15,032 nt of DNA from Bacillota bacterium (GCA_023392615.1 JAEVYT010000035.1:1-15032); one strand, 5' to 3'; numbered from the stretch's first letter, positions 7,267 through 14,057 are shown. The notes: generated from the sequence alone by a model not told the origin. A program made the numbers and translations.

Positions 7267-7324
7267 TGAAAGGTCATCTCCTAATCTAGTGAAATAATGC
7301 GCTGGATTAGGAGATGGCCTTTCA
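7267..7324. repeat. 20-bp stem hairpin after the receptor gene
   Basis: The arms 7267-7286 and 7305-7324 pair along 20 positions with a single G-T wobble, around an 18-base loop. There is no T-run on either side, so it is not a standard intrinsic terminator. It may protect the mRNA 3' end or be a small dispersed repeat. Confidence 0.7.
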
Positions 7325-7409
7325 TGTAATCTATATAGAATTATCTGCAATAGTTCGTAATTTAATTGATTTACGTACAAGATTAAAAAAGAAGAATGAT
7401 ATATATGTA

Positions 7410-7438
7410 TTGACGTATTAAAATTGTGTTATTATAAT
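7410..7438 (+). promoter_or_regulatory. Promoter of tRNA-Cys copy 2
   Basis: TTGACG (7410-7415) and TATAAT (7433-7438) have a 17-base spacer and end 13 bases before the tRNA. This is close to the sigma-A consensus. Confidence 0.85.
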
Positions 7439-7451
7439 ATATATATTCTGT

Positions 7452-7522
7452 GGCGACATAGCCAAGCGGTAAGGCATGGGTCTGCAACACCCTGATCACC
7501 AGTTCAAATCTGGTTGTCGCCT
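7452..7522 (+). tRNA. tRNA-Cys (anticodon GCA), copy 2
   Basis: It is identical over 71 bases to the copy at 384-454, in the same orientation, with all cloverleaf stems intact. It has its own promoter and terminator. Its T-arm and acceptor 3' end are the apparent source of the 78-bp repeats that follow. Confidence 0.97.
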
Positions 7523-7523
7523 T

Positions 7524-7569
7524 GAAAAAGAGAGAATGCATCACGTAAGAGATGCATTCTCTCTTTTTC
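7524..7569 (+). terminator. Terminator of tRNA-Cys copy 2
   Basis: The arms 7524-7542 and 7551-7569 form a perfect 19-bp stem around an 8-base loop. The base is A-rich on the left and T-rich on the right (CTCTCTTTTTC), a classic intrinsic terminator. The right arm is reused in each of the 78-bp repeats. Confidence 0.9.
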
Positions 7570-7860
7570 TTTAGGAAGACTACAGATTTGAACTGTGTTC
7601 AACATCTGGTTGTCGCAGTTTAATAAGAGATGCATTCTCTCTTTTTCTATAGGAAGACTACAGATTTGAACTGTGTTCAACATCTGGTTGTGGCAGTTGA
7701 GTAAGAGATGCATTCTCTCTTTTTCTTTAGGAAGACTACAGATTTGAACTGTGTTCAACATCTGGTTGTCGCAGTTGAGTAAGAGATGCATTCTTTCTTT
7801 TTCTTTAGGAAGACTACAGATTTGAACTGTGTTCAACATCTGGTTGTCGCAGTTGCTATT
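7549..7860. repeat. Four 78-bp tandem repeats derived from tRNA-Cys and its terminator
   Basis: Units start at 7549, 7627, 7705 and 7783, with an exact 78-base period and only a few substitutions. Each unit has the terminator right arm (GAGATGCATTCT plus T-tract), a GGAAGACTA linker, and CAGATTTGAACTG, the exact reverse complement of the tRNA-Cys T-arm (7500-7512). Next comes GTTCAACATCTGGTTGTCGC, which differs from the tRNA 3' end by one inserted C. The inverted and direct parts form a hairpin (7583-7608 in unit 1): 5 bp, a bulged C, 6 bp, loop TGT. Because 78 is a multiple of three, a long minus-strand frame stays open by chance. Confidence 0.95.
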
Positions 7861-7868
7861 GAGCATCA

Positions 7869-7885
7869 GTTAACCACTGGTTAAC
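7869..7885. promoter_or_regulatory. 17-bp palindrome, candidate operator of the XRE operon
   Basis: GTTAACCA and TGGTTAAC form a perfect dyad around one central base. A further GTTAAC lies at 7899-7904. Both precede the predicted promoter at 7915-7943, so they are candidate binding sites for the XRE regulator encoded downstream or another regulator. The role is inferred. Confidence 0.5.
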
Positions 7886-7914
7886 ATTATTTACATAAGT
7901 TAACTATGGGTCCA

Positions 7915-7943
7915 TTGAAATTATTTGGAATCAGATATAGAAT
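7915..7943 (+). promoter_or_regulatory. Promoter of the XRE/ABC transporter operon
   Basis: TTGAAA (7915-7920) and TAGAAT (7938-7943) are 17 bases apart, about 40 bases before the start codon. An inverted repeat TTTGGAA/TTCCAAA (7924-7930, 7952-7958) flanks the -10 box and could be a second operator. Confidence 0.65.
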
Positions 7944-7981
7944 GAAGTTAGTTCCAAAGTTATAGCGAAGGGAGATGGATT

Positions 7982-9085
7982 ATGGACTCGATACAGATAG
8001 GGAAAATCATATCAACAAAGCGAAAAGGCAAAGGTGTTACACAGGAGGAGCTGGCACAGCATCTCGGTGTATCAAAGCCTGCAGTTTCAAAATGGGAATC
8101 CGGTCAAAGCTACCCAGATATTCTTCTCCTACCGGTGATGGCTGCCTACTTTAATATTTCCGTTGATGAGTTGTTAGGTTATGAACCACAGATGACCAAG
8201 GAAGATATTCGAAAGCTTTATCATAAGCTTGCGAAACGATTTGCAAATGAACCATTTGAAGAGATCCATGAAGAATGTGAAGCTTATTTGAAGAAGTATT
8301 ATTCCTGTTGGTTCTTACAATTTGAGATTGCTGTTTTGTATATAAATCATTGCACACTTGCAGGGGCACCGGAACGGATGAATGAAGTCATCCATAATAC
8401 ACTCACGATATTCGACCGAATAGCAAAATCCGCAGATGATATCAGCTTGGCGAAGCAAGCACTTCTTTTAAAGGCATTCTGTTATCTCAGTCTGAATGAA
8501 CCGATGGAAGCAATTGATATATTAGAAACGATGAAAGAGACCCCTCTTCAACCTGAAACACTTCTGGCCAAAGCGTATCAGATGAAGGGAGATAAAGAGA
8601 AGGCGATAGAGTATCTGCAGGGAAATGCTTATATTAATTTGAGTAGTTTATTGGGATTAGCACCTGATTTTTTCTTGATGTATGCGGATCAGCCCGAACG
8701 CATGGATTCGTATTATCAGATTTTTATTGAACTATGCGACTTATTCGATTTGAAGACATTGTATCCTGCAAGATTATATACAATCTATCTGGCAGCAGCT
8801 ACGGTGTACGTAATGCAAAACAGAGCGGAGGAAGCATTGGACGTTCTAGAGGATTATATGGACTTGGTCATTAGAAGTTACGGTAAAGAATTCACTCTTC
8901 ATGGTAACCCGATATTCGATGTTCTTGATAAATATCTAGAGACCGTTGATATAGAAACCACATCACCAAGAAGCGCGGAGGTTATTTGGAAAGATGTTAA
9001 GAATGCAATTTTGAATAATCCTGCCTTTGTACCACTAGAAGACATGGAGCGGTTTAAAAAGTTGAAAAGGCGTATGCCGGAATAA
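7982..9085 (+). CDS. XRE-family transcriptional regulator with helical-repeat C-terminus
   Basis: A 367-residue DNA-binding protein. Residues 5-65 are a Cro/C1-type helix-turn-helix: GVTQEELAQHLGVSKPAVSKWESGQSYPDI is followed by the usual YFNISVDELLGY end. The remaining 300 residues are mostly helical, with repeated helix pairs that resemble TPR units (for example around 160-215 and 270-300). Such a domain could sense a peptide or protein, as in related Firmicutes regulators, but no ligand can be named. It is the first gene of a four-gene operon. The next gene starts 18 bases later, so it probably controls the transporter and itself. The ATG follows AAGGGAGA. Confidence 0.88.
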   Translation: MDSIQIGKIISTKRKGKGVTQEELAQHLGVSKPAVSKWESGQSYPDILLLPVMAAYFNISVDELLGYEPQMTKEDIRKLYHKLAKRFANEPFEEIHEECEAYLKKYYSCWFLQFEIAVLYINHCTLAGAPERMNEVIHNTLTIFDRIAKSADDISLAKQALLLKAFCYLSLNEPMEAIDILETMKETPLQPETLLAKAYQMKGDKEKAIEYLQGNAYINLSSLLGLAPDFFLMYADQPERMDSYYQIFIELCDLFDLKTLYPARLYTIYLAAATVYVMQNRAEEALDVLEDYMDLVIRSYGKEFTLHGNPIFDVLDKYLETVDIETTSPRSAEVIWKDVKNAILNNPAFVPLEDMERFKKLKRRMPE

Positions 9086-9103
9086 ATAGAGAGGAGAATC
9101 ATT

Positions 9104-9307
9104 ATGGAAGAAATATTAAAATATTTACCCATTATTATCCCAGTTTTAGTGATTGAGCTGGTACTGATGATAACAGCGTTGATACATGTATTAAAGCATA
9201 AAAAATATCGATTCGGTAATCGAATTCTATGGATTATAGTAGTTGTAGTTGTTCATACAATTGGTCCAATACTATATTTCACAGTTGGAAGAGGCGAAGA
9301 AGAATGA
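9104..9307 (+). CDS. Small PLDc_N-domain membrane protein (YxlE-like)
   Basis: A 67-residue protein with two membrane helices (about 8-30 and 41-61) and the short PLDc_N pattern KYRFGNRILWIIVVVVVHTIGPILYF ending in GRGEEE, here split by residue range 35-67. The phospholipase D catalytic part is absent, as in other stand-alone members. YxlE of Bacillus subtilis is of this type and is encoded with an ABC transporter in the sigY operon. Its stop overlaps the ATG of the ATPase gene (ATGA), which implies translational coupling. Confidence 0.85.
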   Translation: MEEILKYLPIIIPVLVIELVLMITALIHVLKHKKYRFGNRILWIIVVVVVHTIGPILYFTVGRGEEE

Positions 9308-10221
9308 ATATATTAGAACTTCATCATGTTTATAAACGTTTTGGCGATACGGAAGTTATCAAGGACTTATGTTTTGCTGTTCCAGAGCATTCAGTATTTG
9401 GTTTTATTGGAAAGAATGGTGCCGGAAAAACGACTACAATGAAGATGATTTTGGGATTTATAAAGCCAGATGCGGGAGAGCTTAGGGTTTGCTCGGAGAA
9501 GGTGATTTATGGTAACACAAAGACTAATCGCCACATCGGATATTTACCGGATGTTCCTGAGTTTTATGGATATATGACGCCGAAAGAATATTTAAAGCTA
9601 TGTGCGGAAATAACCGGATTAAAGGCTGATGTTACAAAGGAAAGGTCAAATGAGTTGTTAAATCTGGTAGGACTTGAAGGGGTAAACCGCCGTATTCAGG
9701 GCTTTTCCAGAGGAATGAAGCAAAGGCTGGGAATTGCTCAAGCACTATTAAATGAACCGAAATTATTGATCTGTGATGAACCAACCTCAGCACTTGACCC
9801 GGTAGGAAGAAAAGAAATTTTAGATATCTTAGCATTAGCAAAAGAAAGAACCACCATCGTGTTTTCTACTCATATCCTATCAGATGTGGAACGAGTGTGT
9901 GACAGAATTGGAATTCTCAATAATGGCACGTTAAGGATGGAGGGAACCGTTGATGAGATAAAGGAGCATTATCGTACGGATACTCTGAGAGTGGAGCTTT
10001 TACATGGATCAATGTTACCTAAAGTGGCAGAAGATATGAAGAAGCTTCCATTTATCCAGAGCATCAGTATAACTGAGAATAAAATTGATATCATACTGTC
10101 GAAGGTGCAGGAACAAGGGATTCAAGTGATGTCCTATCTTGTGGAAGAAAAGGTACCGGTTCTTCGATATGAGATACTTGAGCCATCTCTTGAGAATGTT
10201 TTTATGGAGGTGATTTCATGA
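9304..10221 (+). CDS. ABC transporter ATP-binding protein (YxlF-like)
   Basis: A 305-residue ATPase of an ABC-2 type exporter. Walker A is GKNGAGKTT (36-44), the signature is FSRGMKQRLG, Walker B is LLICDEPTSALD, and the switch histidine is in FSTHILSD. The C-terminal 80 residues are the accessory domain common in bacteriocin and drug exporters of this class. The ATG at 9304 overlaps the previous stop by four bases; an upstream ATG at 9229 would add 25 unrelated residues and is rejected. It forms the transporter with the next gene. The substrate is unknown. Confidence 0.93.
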   Translation: MNILELHHVYKRFGDTEVIKDLCFAVPEHSVFGFIGKNGAGKTTTMKMILGFIKPDAGELRVCSEKVIYGNTKTNRHIGYLPDVPEFYGYMTPKEYLKLCAEITGLKADVTKERSNELLNLVGLEGVNRRIQGFSRGMKQRLGIAQALLNEPKLLICDEPTSALDPVGRKEILDILALAKERTTIVFSTHILSDVERVCDRIGILNNGTLRMEGTVDEIKEHYRTDTLRVELLHGSMLPKVAEDMKKLPFIQSISITENKIDIILSKVQEQGIQVMSYLVEEKVPVLRYEILEPSLENVFMEVIS

Positions 10222-10982
10222 GAGAATATATCGCGTTCGTAAAAAAGGAGATACTAGAACAACTTCGTACTTACAAGATGCTCATACTTATCAGCGTATT
10301 TTTTCTATTAGGAATGATGAGCCCGTTGATTGCAAAGATCATGCCGGATATTCTATCAGGAATGAAAATTGAGGGTATGACAATTCAAATCCCTGATCCA
10401 ACTAAGATTGATGCATATAGTCAATTCTTTAAGAATTTTAATCAAATGGGATTGTTGGTATTGCTACTTGTATTCGGTGGTATCTTATCCAATGAACTAA
10501 TTAGGGGGACCCTGGTGAATGTACTTGCGAAAGGTCTTTCAAGGGCTACGGTTATATTATCGAAATTCACCTCTGCGGTAATACTATGGACAGTCGGTTA
10601 TGTGATAGCGGTATTAACAACATATGGATATACGTATTACCTATTTGGTAACGCCACTGAGCCAAATTTAATCTTTTCATTGTTCTGCCTATGGATGTTT
10701 GGCTGTTTCTTAATATCAATTATATTACTATCCGGAACATTAACAAGTGGAACCTTTGGTGGATTGATTGTGACAGCAGTTATATTGGTTATCTTACTAA
10801 TGATCAGTATTGTTCCAAATGCCTGGAAATACAATCCCATGACGTTGGCCTCTAAGAATCTTGATTTGTTGAAGGAAACAGTGAAAGTAAGCGAGTTCTA
10901 TCCGGTGTTAATTATCACAGCAGTATTAACAATAGCATCCCTATATATTGCCATTTCTTTGTTCAGAAGAAAGAAAATGTAA
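10218..10982 (+). CDS. ABC-2 type permease (YxlG-like)
   Basis: A 254-residue membrane protein with about six hydrophobic helices and the KKEILEQLRTYKMLILI start typical of ABC-2 permeases. The conserved cytoplasmic-loop pattern NELIRGTLVNVLAKGLSR (about 94-111) supports the family. Its ATG overlaps the stop of the ATPase gene by four bases, so the two should be made together. It ends the XRE operon; no clear terminator was seen before the pyrophosphatase promoter. Confidence 0.9.
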   Translation: MREYIAFVKKEILEQLRTYKMLILISVFFLLGMMSPLIAKIMPDILSGMKIEGMTIQIPDPTKIDAYSQFFKNFNQMGLLVLLLVFGGILSNELIRGTLVNVLAKGLSRATVILSKFTSAVILWTVGYVIAVLTTYGYTYYLFGNATEPNLIFSLFCLWMFGCFLISIILLSGTLTSGTFGGLIVTAVILVILLMISIVPNAWKYNPMTLASKNLDLLKETVKVSEFYPVLIITAVLTIASLYIAISLFRRKKM

Positions 10983-11009
10983 AACTTACTGTATTTTGCT
11001 TGATAAGAA

Positions 11010-11018
11010 TGATATAAT
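11010..11018 (+). promoter_or_regulatory. Extended -10 promoter of the pyrophosphatase gene
   Basis: TGATATAAT is a perfect extended -10 element (TG, one base, TATAAT), about 60 bases before the start codon. The -35 region, TGTATT at 10990-10995, is weak. Confidence 0.65.
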
Positions 11019-11080
11019 CTTGGAACAATATCAGAAACTAATCAAAAGACAAGATTACATTAGAGAAGGAGCAAAAGAAG

Positions 11081-11614
11081 ATGAACAATATATGGCATGA
11101 CATTAATCCGGAACGAATTCAATCCCAGGATTTTGTGGCTGTGGTGGAGATTTCAAAGGGAAGTAAGAAAAAATACGAGCTCGACAAGGAGACCGGTTAT
11201 ATAATCTTAGACCGTATCCTGCATACATCAACACATTACCCTGCAAACTACGGATTTATTCCGAGAACATATGGAGATGACAATGACCCGCTCGATGTGC
11301 TGGTTATGTGCTCGGAAGCAATTGAACCAATGTCTTTGGTTCGCTGTTATCCAATCGGCGTAATGAACATGATCGATAATGGTAAGGGTGATGAGAAGAT
11401 CATAGCAATTCCATATAATGACCCTACCTATAATATGTATACCAACATCAGCGAGCTTCCACCTCATATTTTTAATGAGATGAGACATTTCTTTAGCGTA
11501 TATAAAGAGCTAGAGAATAAAGATACCGCAGTTAATGAATTCGGTGGTCCGGAGGATGCGGTAGCGATAATCGACCACTGTATCCAGAATTATAAAGATA
11601 AGTTTATAAAGTAA
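11081..11614 (+). CDS. ppa: Inorganic pyrophosphatase, family I
   Basis: A 177-residue soluble enzyme that splits pyrophosphate into two phosphates and so drives biosynthetic reactions. The family I signature DNDPLD is at residues 67-72, with the metal-binding aspartates. The other active-site stretches are also visible: VVEISKGSKKKYE (21-33), YPANYGFIP (53-61) and DNGKGDEK (99-106). The length fits bacterial hexameric enzymes. AGAAGGAG precedes the ATG by a normal distance. It is monocistronic and convergent with the membrane-protein gene downstream. Confidence 0.95.
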   Translation: MNNIWHDINPERIQSQDFVAVVEISKGSKKKYELDKETGYIILDRILHTSTHYPANYGFIPRTYGDDNDPLDVLVMCSEAIEPMSLVRCYPIGVMNMIDNGKGDEKIIAIPYNDPTYNMYTNISELPPHIFNEMRHFFSVYKELENKDTAVNEFGGPEDAVAIIDHCIQNYKDKFIK

Positions 11615-11637
11615 GAAAAAAACGGTAAAGTAAACCT

Positions 11638-11837
11638 ATGGGCTGCGGAAAAAGAATTTATTGGAATAATGCTATATTGCCAAAATGCACTGTTTGGAAG
11701 ACGATGTTTTTAATTTGTATTTCGAAGGCGAACTTTTATGTACGACTATGAAATACAAATTATAAATATTGTCTTCCAACCTGTGTGTGAGGCAATTTAG
11801 CTTTGTTCCTAAAAATAATTCTTTTGCCGCAGCCCAT
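11638..11837. repeat. 200-bp nested imperfect palindrome, MITE-like or bidirectional terminator
   Basis: Four successive arm pairs nest within one another. 11638-11648 pairs with 11827-11837 (11 bp, GC-rich, ATGGGCTGCGG). 11650-11658 pairs with 11817-11825. 11671-11681 pairs with 11791-11801 (one mismatch), and 11694-11705 with 11768-11779. Innermost is a perfect 13-bp stem, 11711-11723 with 11750-11762. The whole stretch could fold into one long hairpin. It fills the gap between two convergent gene ends. No protein is encoded. A miniature inverted-repeat element fits best, but it could also stop transcripts from both sides. Confidence 0.75.
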
Positions 11838-11845
11838 TTCATGAA

Positions 11846-12799
11846 CTACGATTTGTTATCACCCTTCATAATGCTATAGGTTGCACTGAACATTCCAAAC
11901 AGTAAACCGGTGATGGGGAAGATAATCCAGTTAATATACCACAGATGAAAGACTAGACCTGATATTAAGAATATAATAACAGCGAGTGGCCATATAATGG
12001 AGGCAACCGCGCCAATCAGTTTATTCTCATCCCTTTTAGAAGGAGTATAGTCACCGACTTTTAGAAGTAGTTCATAATAGGACTTTTGATTCCCTCTAAA
12101 TATAAAAATTGCAACAGCAATATTAATAAGAAAGAGCATAATAACGACACCGAATTGATTGGTAAGGTCACTACCATTTGACGCTATAAACAGGCAAATC
12201 GGAGATAGTATGATAAGACATACTCCAATGATAACACTAAGGTTAAACATGGGGGTAAATTGTTTATACTCCTGTCTGATTTCATGCTCTAAATCATAAG
12301 GAAGAAGAACTCCTTCTTCAATATATTTGTAGGGTTCTAAGCTCATTCCTGATTTAATAAATATACCAACAGCCACAGCAATCAGAATAAAGAGTAGTAT
12401 AACACCTGTATTCTCTGGTACACGGATGATTTCATTGTCATCTAAAGCAGTGATAAGGATCAATACGATTGGAGCCAGGATACATAAAAATACACCTAGC
12501 GCTACTTGTATACCAGTTGCCTTCTTTACGGCCTTATATTCCATAACTTCGTCTCGGCTTACTGTACGGGTATTCTCGTCACTACTTGATTTTAATCCTA
12601 ATTCACTGGTTAACTCGTCTATATTACCGAATTCAGAGATTACAATACCGATTGCTTCATTTTCTGATTTACCCTGGCTTTTTAACTCCAGATATTTTTC
12701 TTCCATATTAGTGAGAATATTATTTTTTATCTCGTTAACCTGCGCCGTTCTAGGCAGTCCGGCGAACATATTCTCCAGATAAGTTCTGATTGTTTCCAT
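11846..12799 (-). CDS. HAAS/permease-prefix-domain membrane protein, function unknown
   Basis: A 317-residue protein. Residues 1-70 (METIRTYLENMF and SENEAIGIVISEFGNIDELTSELGL) match the short helical domain found with PadR regulators, called HAAS or permease-prefix. About six membrane helices follow. The membrane part holds an internal duplication: residues 97-158 and 186-247 align, each with two helices around a short extracellular loop. The ATG at 12799 is chosen because METIR is the usual family start and AAGGAG lies upstream. A GTG at 12811 overlapping the padR stop (GTGA) is the alternative. It is cotranscribed with the PadR gene and probably controlled by it. No enzyme motif was seen. 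Confidence 0.8.
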   Translation of the reverse strand: METIRTYLENMFAGLPRTAQVNEIKNNILTNMEEKYLELKSQGKSENEAIGIVISEFGNIDELTSELGLKSSSDENTRTVSRDEVMEYKAVKKATGIQVALGVFLCILAPIVLILITALDDNEIIRVPENTGVILLFILIAVAVGIFIKSGMSLEPYKYIEEGVLLPYDLEHEIRQEYKQFTPMFNLSVIIGVCLIILSPICLFIASNGSDLTNQFGVVIMLFLINIAVAIFIFRGNQKSYYELLLKVGDYTPSKRDENKLIGAVASIIWPLAVIIFLISGLVFHLWYINWIIFPITGLLFGMFSATYSIMKGDNKS

Positions 12800-12807
12800 A
12801 ATTATCT

Positions 12808-13131
12808 TCACTCCTTAATAAATCGATTGATTACATCCTTGGTTAGTATCCATTCCTTACATTTCTCCTTGTAGTACTCAACACCACTTGGAGTAATTCT
12901 GTAATAAGTACGTCTTTTTCCAAAGGTTTCTTCTCCATAGAAGGATTCAATATACCCATTATTCTCAAGCCGGTTGAAGGCTGAATATAGGGTTGTTTCT
13001 TTCATGATATATTTTTCGTTTGAATGTTCCTTGATATTTTTTGATATCTCATATCCATAAGATTCACCTTCTAGGAGGAAATATAGGATGATAGTGTCAT
13101 TGTAGCCTCTAATTACGTCGCTGCTTATCAA
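12808..13131 (-). CDS. PadR-family transcriptional regulator
   Basis: A 107-residue winged-helix repressor. The PadR pattern is clear: ILYFLLEGESYGYEI, then KETTLYSAFNRLENNGYIES, then the wing GKRRTYYRITPSGVEYY. The TTG at 13131 is taken as the start because AAGGAGGT precedes it by seven bases and the length then fits the family. A longer in-frame extension to 13266 would add a hydrophobic stretch running across the promoter and operator and is rejected. Its stop overlaps the alternative GTG of the next gene, so translation is probably coupled. A 12-bp inverted repeat around its predicted -10 box suggests autorepression. Confidence 0.9.
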   Translation of the reverse strand: MISSDVIRGYNDTIILYFLLEGESYGYEISKNIKEHSNEKYIMKETTLYSAFNRLENNGYIESFYGEETFGKRRTYYRITPSGVEYYKEKCKEWILTKDVINRFIKE

Positions 13132-13192
13132 ATTGTAACCTCCTTGACTAGGATTTATGATGGCGCGCGATCCATCATATACACTACTCCAT

Positions 13193-13232
13193 CTGTCGTA
13201 GTAAAGTAAGTATATCACGATTACTACGACAG
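13193..13232. promoter_or_regulatory. Operator-like inverted repeat of the PadR operon
   Basis: CTGTCGTAGTAA (13193-13204) and TTACTACGACAG (13221-13232) are perfect 12-bp arms with a 16-base spacer. The predicted -10 box lies in the spacer, so a bound dimer would block the promoter. PadR proteins are known to bind such dyads upstream of their own genes. Confidence 0.7.
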
Positions 13233-13237
13233 GTAAA
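13209..13237 (-). promoter_or_regulatory. Promoter of the PadR operon
   Basis: On the minus strand, TTTACC (13232-13237) and TATACT (13209-13214) have a 17-base spacer. Transcription should begin near 13202, about 70 bases before the TTG start. The leader has a small hairpin, ATGATGG/CCATCAT (13157-13178). Confidence 0.65.
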
Positions 13238-13284
13238 GTACTTTTTATAAATTTTGTAAAATTCACTTATTTTTATTTTGCTTA

Positions 13285-13313
13285 TTGCAAATAAAATAAG
13301 ATACAGTTAAAAT
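13285..13313 (+). promoter_or_regulatory. Promoter of the two-helix membrane protein gene
   Basis: TTGCAA (13285-13290) and TAAAAT (13308-13313) have a 17-base spacer, 34 bases before the TTG start. It is divergent from the PadR promoter. Confidence 0.5.
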
Positions 13314-13346
13314 AATTTTAGTTTAATTGCTAAGGGGGGCTGTTCG

Positions 13347-13865
13347 TTGGGAGATATTATAATAGAGAAGATAAATTATAAAGCATTTGTTGTTATGCTT
13401 GCTAATTTATTCTTCTTGATTGCAGCGACAGCGATTGTGATTCTTGGCTTAAGAGAGAATAAGGCAGTTTATAGCTTTCCGGGTATGGCAGCAGTAATGG
13501 CATTTTTAATAGGGTTTATTATCTCACTAATCAATGTGTTGCAGGTAAAAAGCTTGATTACGATTACGATGGAGGGAATTATTGATAATTCTTCGATTAG
13601 TTCGGTCGGGTACATATCTTTTGATGACATCAAAGAGTTCATAATCGTTTCAGTATATGGGAAGAAGGTAATTGCAGTCATTCCTAAGAATATTGATGAC
13701 TTTTTATCAAAACTAGGGGGAGTGAAGCGTCGTTTGGCGAAACGAAATATTAATCTAAATCTACCCCCGGTTATGATTCCGGTTGATCTGGCGAAAGATA
13801 TGGAGCCGGAAGATATTCTGTCTTTATTGAAGAAAAGGTTGTCGGATAATAACAGTTTATATTAA
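13347..13865 (+). CDS. Two-helix membrane protein, resembles the STM3941 family
   Basis: A 172-residue protein with two N-terminal membrane helices (about 13-35 and 46-65) and a cytoplasmic domain of about 105 residues. The cytoplasmic part begins with LITITMEGIIDNSS and ISFDDIKEFIIVSVYGKKVIAVIPKNIDDFL, here at about 70-125, a beta-rich pattern that recalls bacterial PH-like domains and the STM3941 family. The family name is from memory of this pattern and is not certain. The TTG at 13347 has AAGGGGGG at 13332-13339; no ATG is available near the start. It stands alone between the divergent PadR operon and rpsF. The function is unknown. Confidence 0.7.
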   Translation: MGDIIIEKINYKAFVVMLANLFFLIAATAIVILGLRENKAVYSFPGMAAVMAFLIGFIISLINVLQVKSLITITMEGIIDNSSISSVGYISFDDIKEFIIVSVYGKKVIAVIPKNIDDFLSKLGGVKRRLAKRNINLNLPPVMIPVDLAKDMEPEDILSLLKKRLSDNNSLY

Positions 13866-13911
13866 CTTTTACAGTAAAATTCACTAATTTAACTGAGACA
13901 TAAAAAATTAG

Positions 13912-13968
13912 TTGTAATATGTACTAACCTATGGTATCATAGTTAATTGTGATATGTTATACTATAAT
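13912..13968 (+). promoter_or_regulatory. Two overlapping promoters of the rpsF operon
   Basis: P1 has TTGTAA (13912-13917) and TATCAT (13935-13940), 17 bases apart. P2 has a weak TAGTTA (13940-13945) and a consensus TATAAT (13963-13968), also 17 bases apart. The leader of 80-110 bases is where an S6:S18-binding autoregulatory structure is known in many bacteria, but I could not recognise that motif here. Confidence 0.6.
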
Positions 13969-14057
13969 TTCCTTGTTCTTTAAATGTGATTATGATTCTT
14001 CGTCAATCAAATTACATTAAAAAAGAGCCAGAGACCAGAAGGAGGTGCTAAACAACT

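Noticed and set aside
7549..7860. CRISPR array
   Set aside because: The units are contiguous 78-bp copies without unique spacers and no cas genes are in the window.
7504..7866. Minus-strand frame of 120 codons with a 26-residue repeat
   Set aside because: It stays open only because the 78-bp DNA repeat is a multiple of three. It has no ribosome-binding site before its ATG and runs into the tRNA-Cys gene.
9229..9303. Upstream ATG of the ABC ATPase frame
   Set aside because: The added 25 residues are out of character for the family and overlap the PLDc_N gene in another frame; the ATGA overlap at 9304 is the normal arrangement.
13132..13266. N-terminal extension of the PadR frame with a hydrophobic stretch
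   Set aside because: It crosses the predicted promoter and operator. The TTG at 13131 has an excellent ribosome-binding site and gives the normal PadR length.
13883..13912. Inverted repeat ACTAATTT/AAATTAGT near the rpsF promoter
   Set aside because: It is AT-rich and short, with a long loop; it is likely to occur by chance in this composition.
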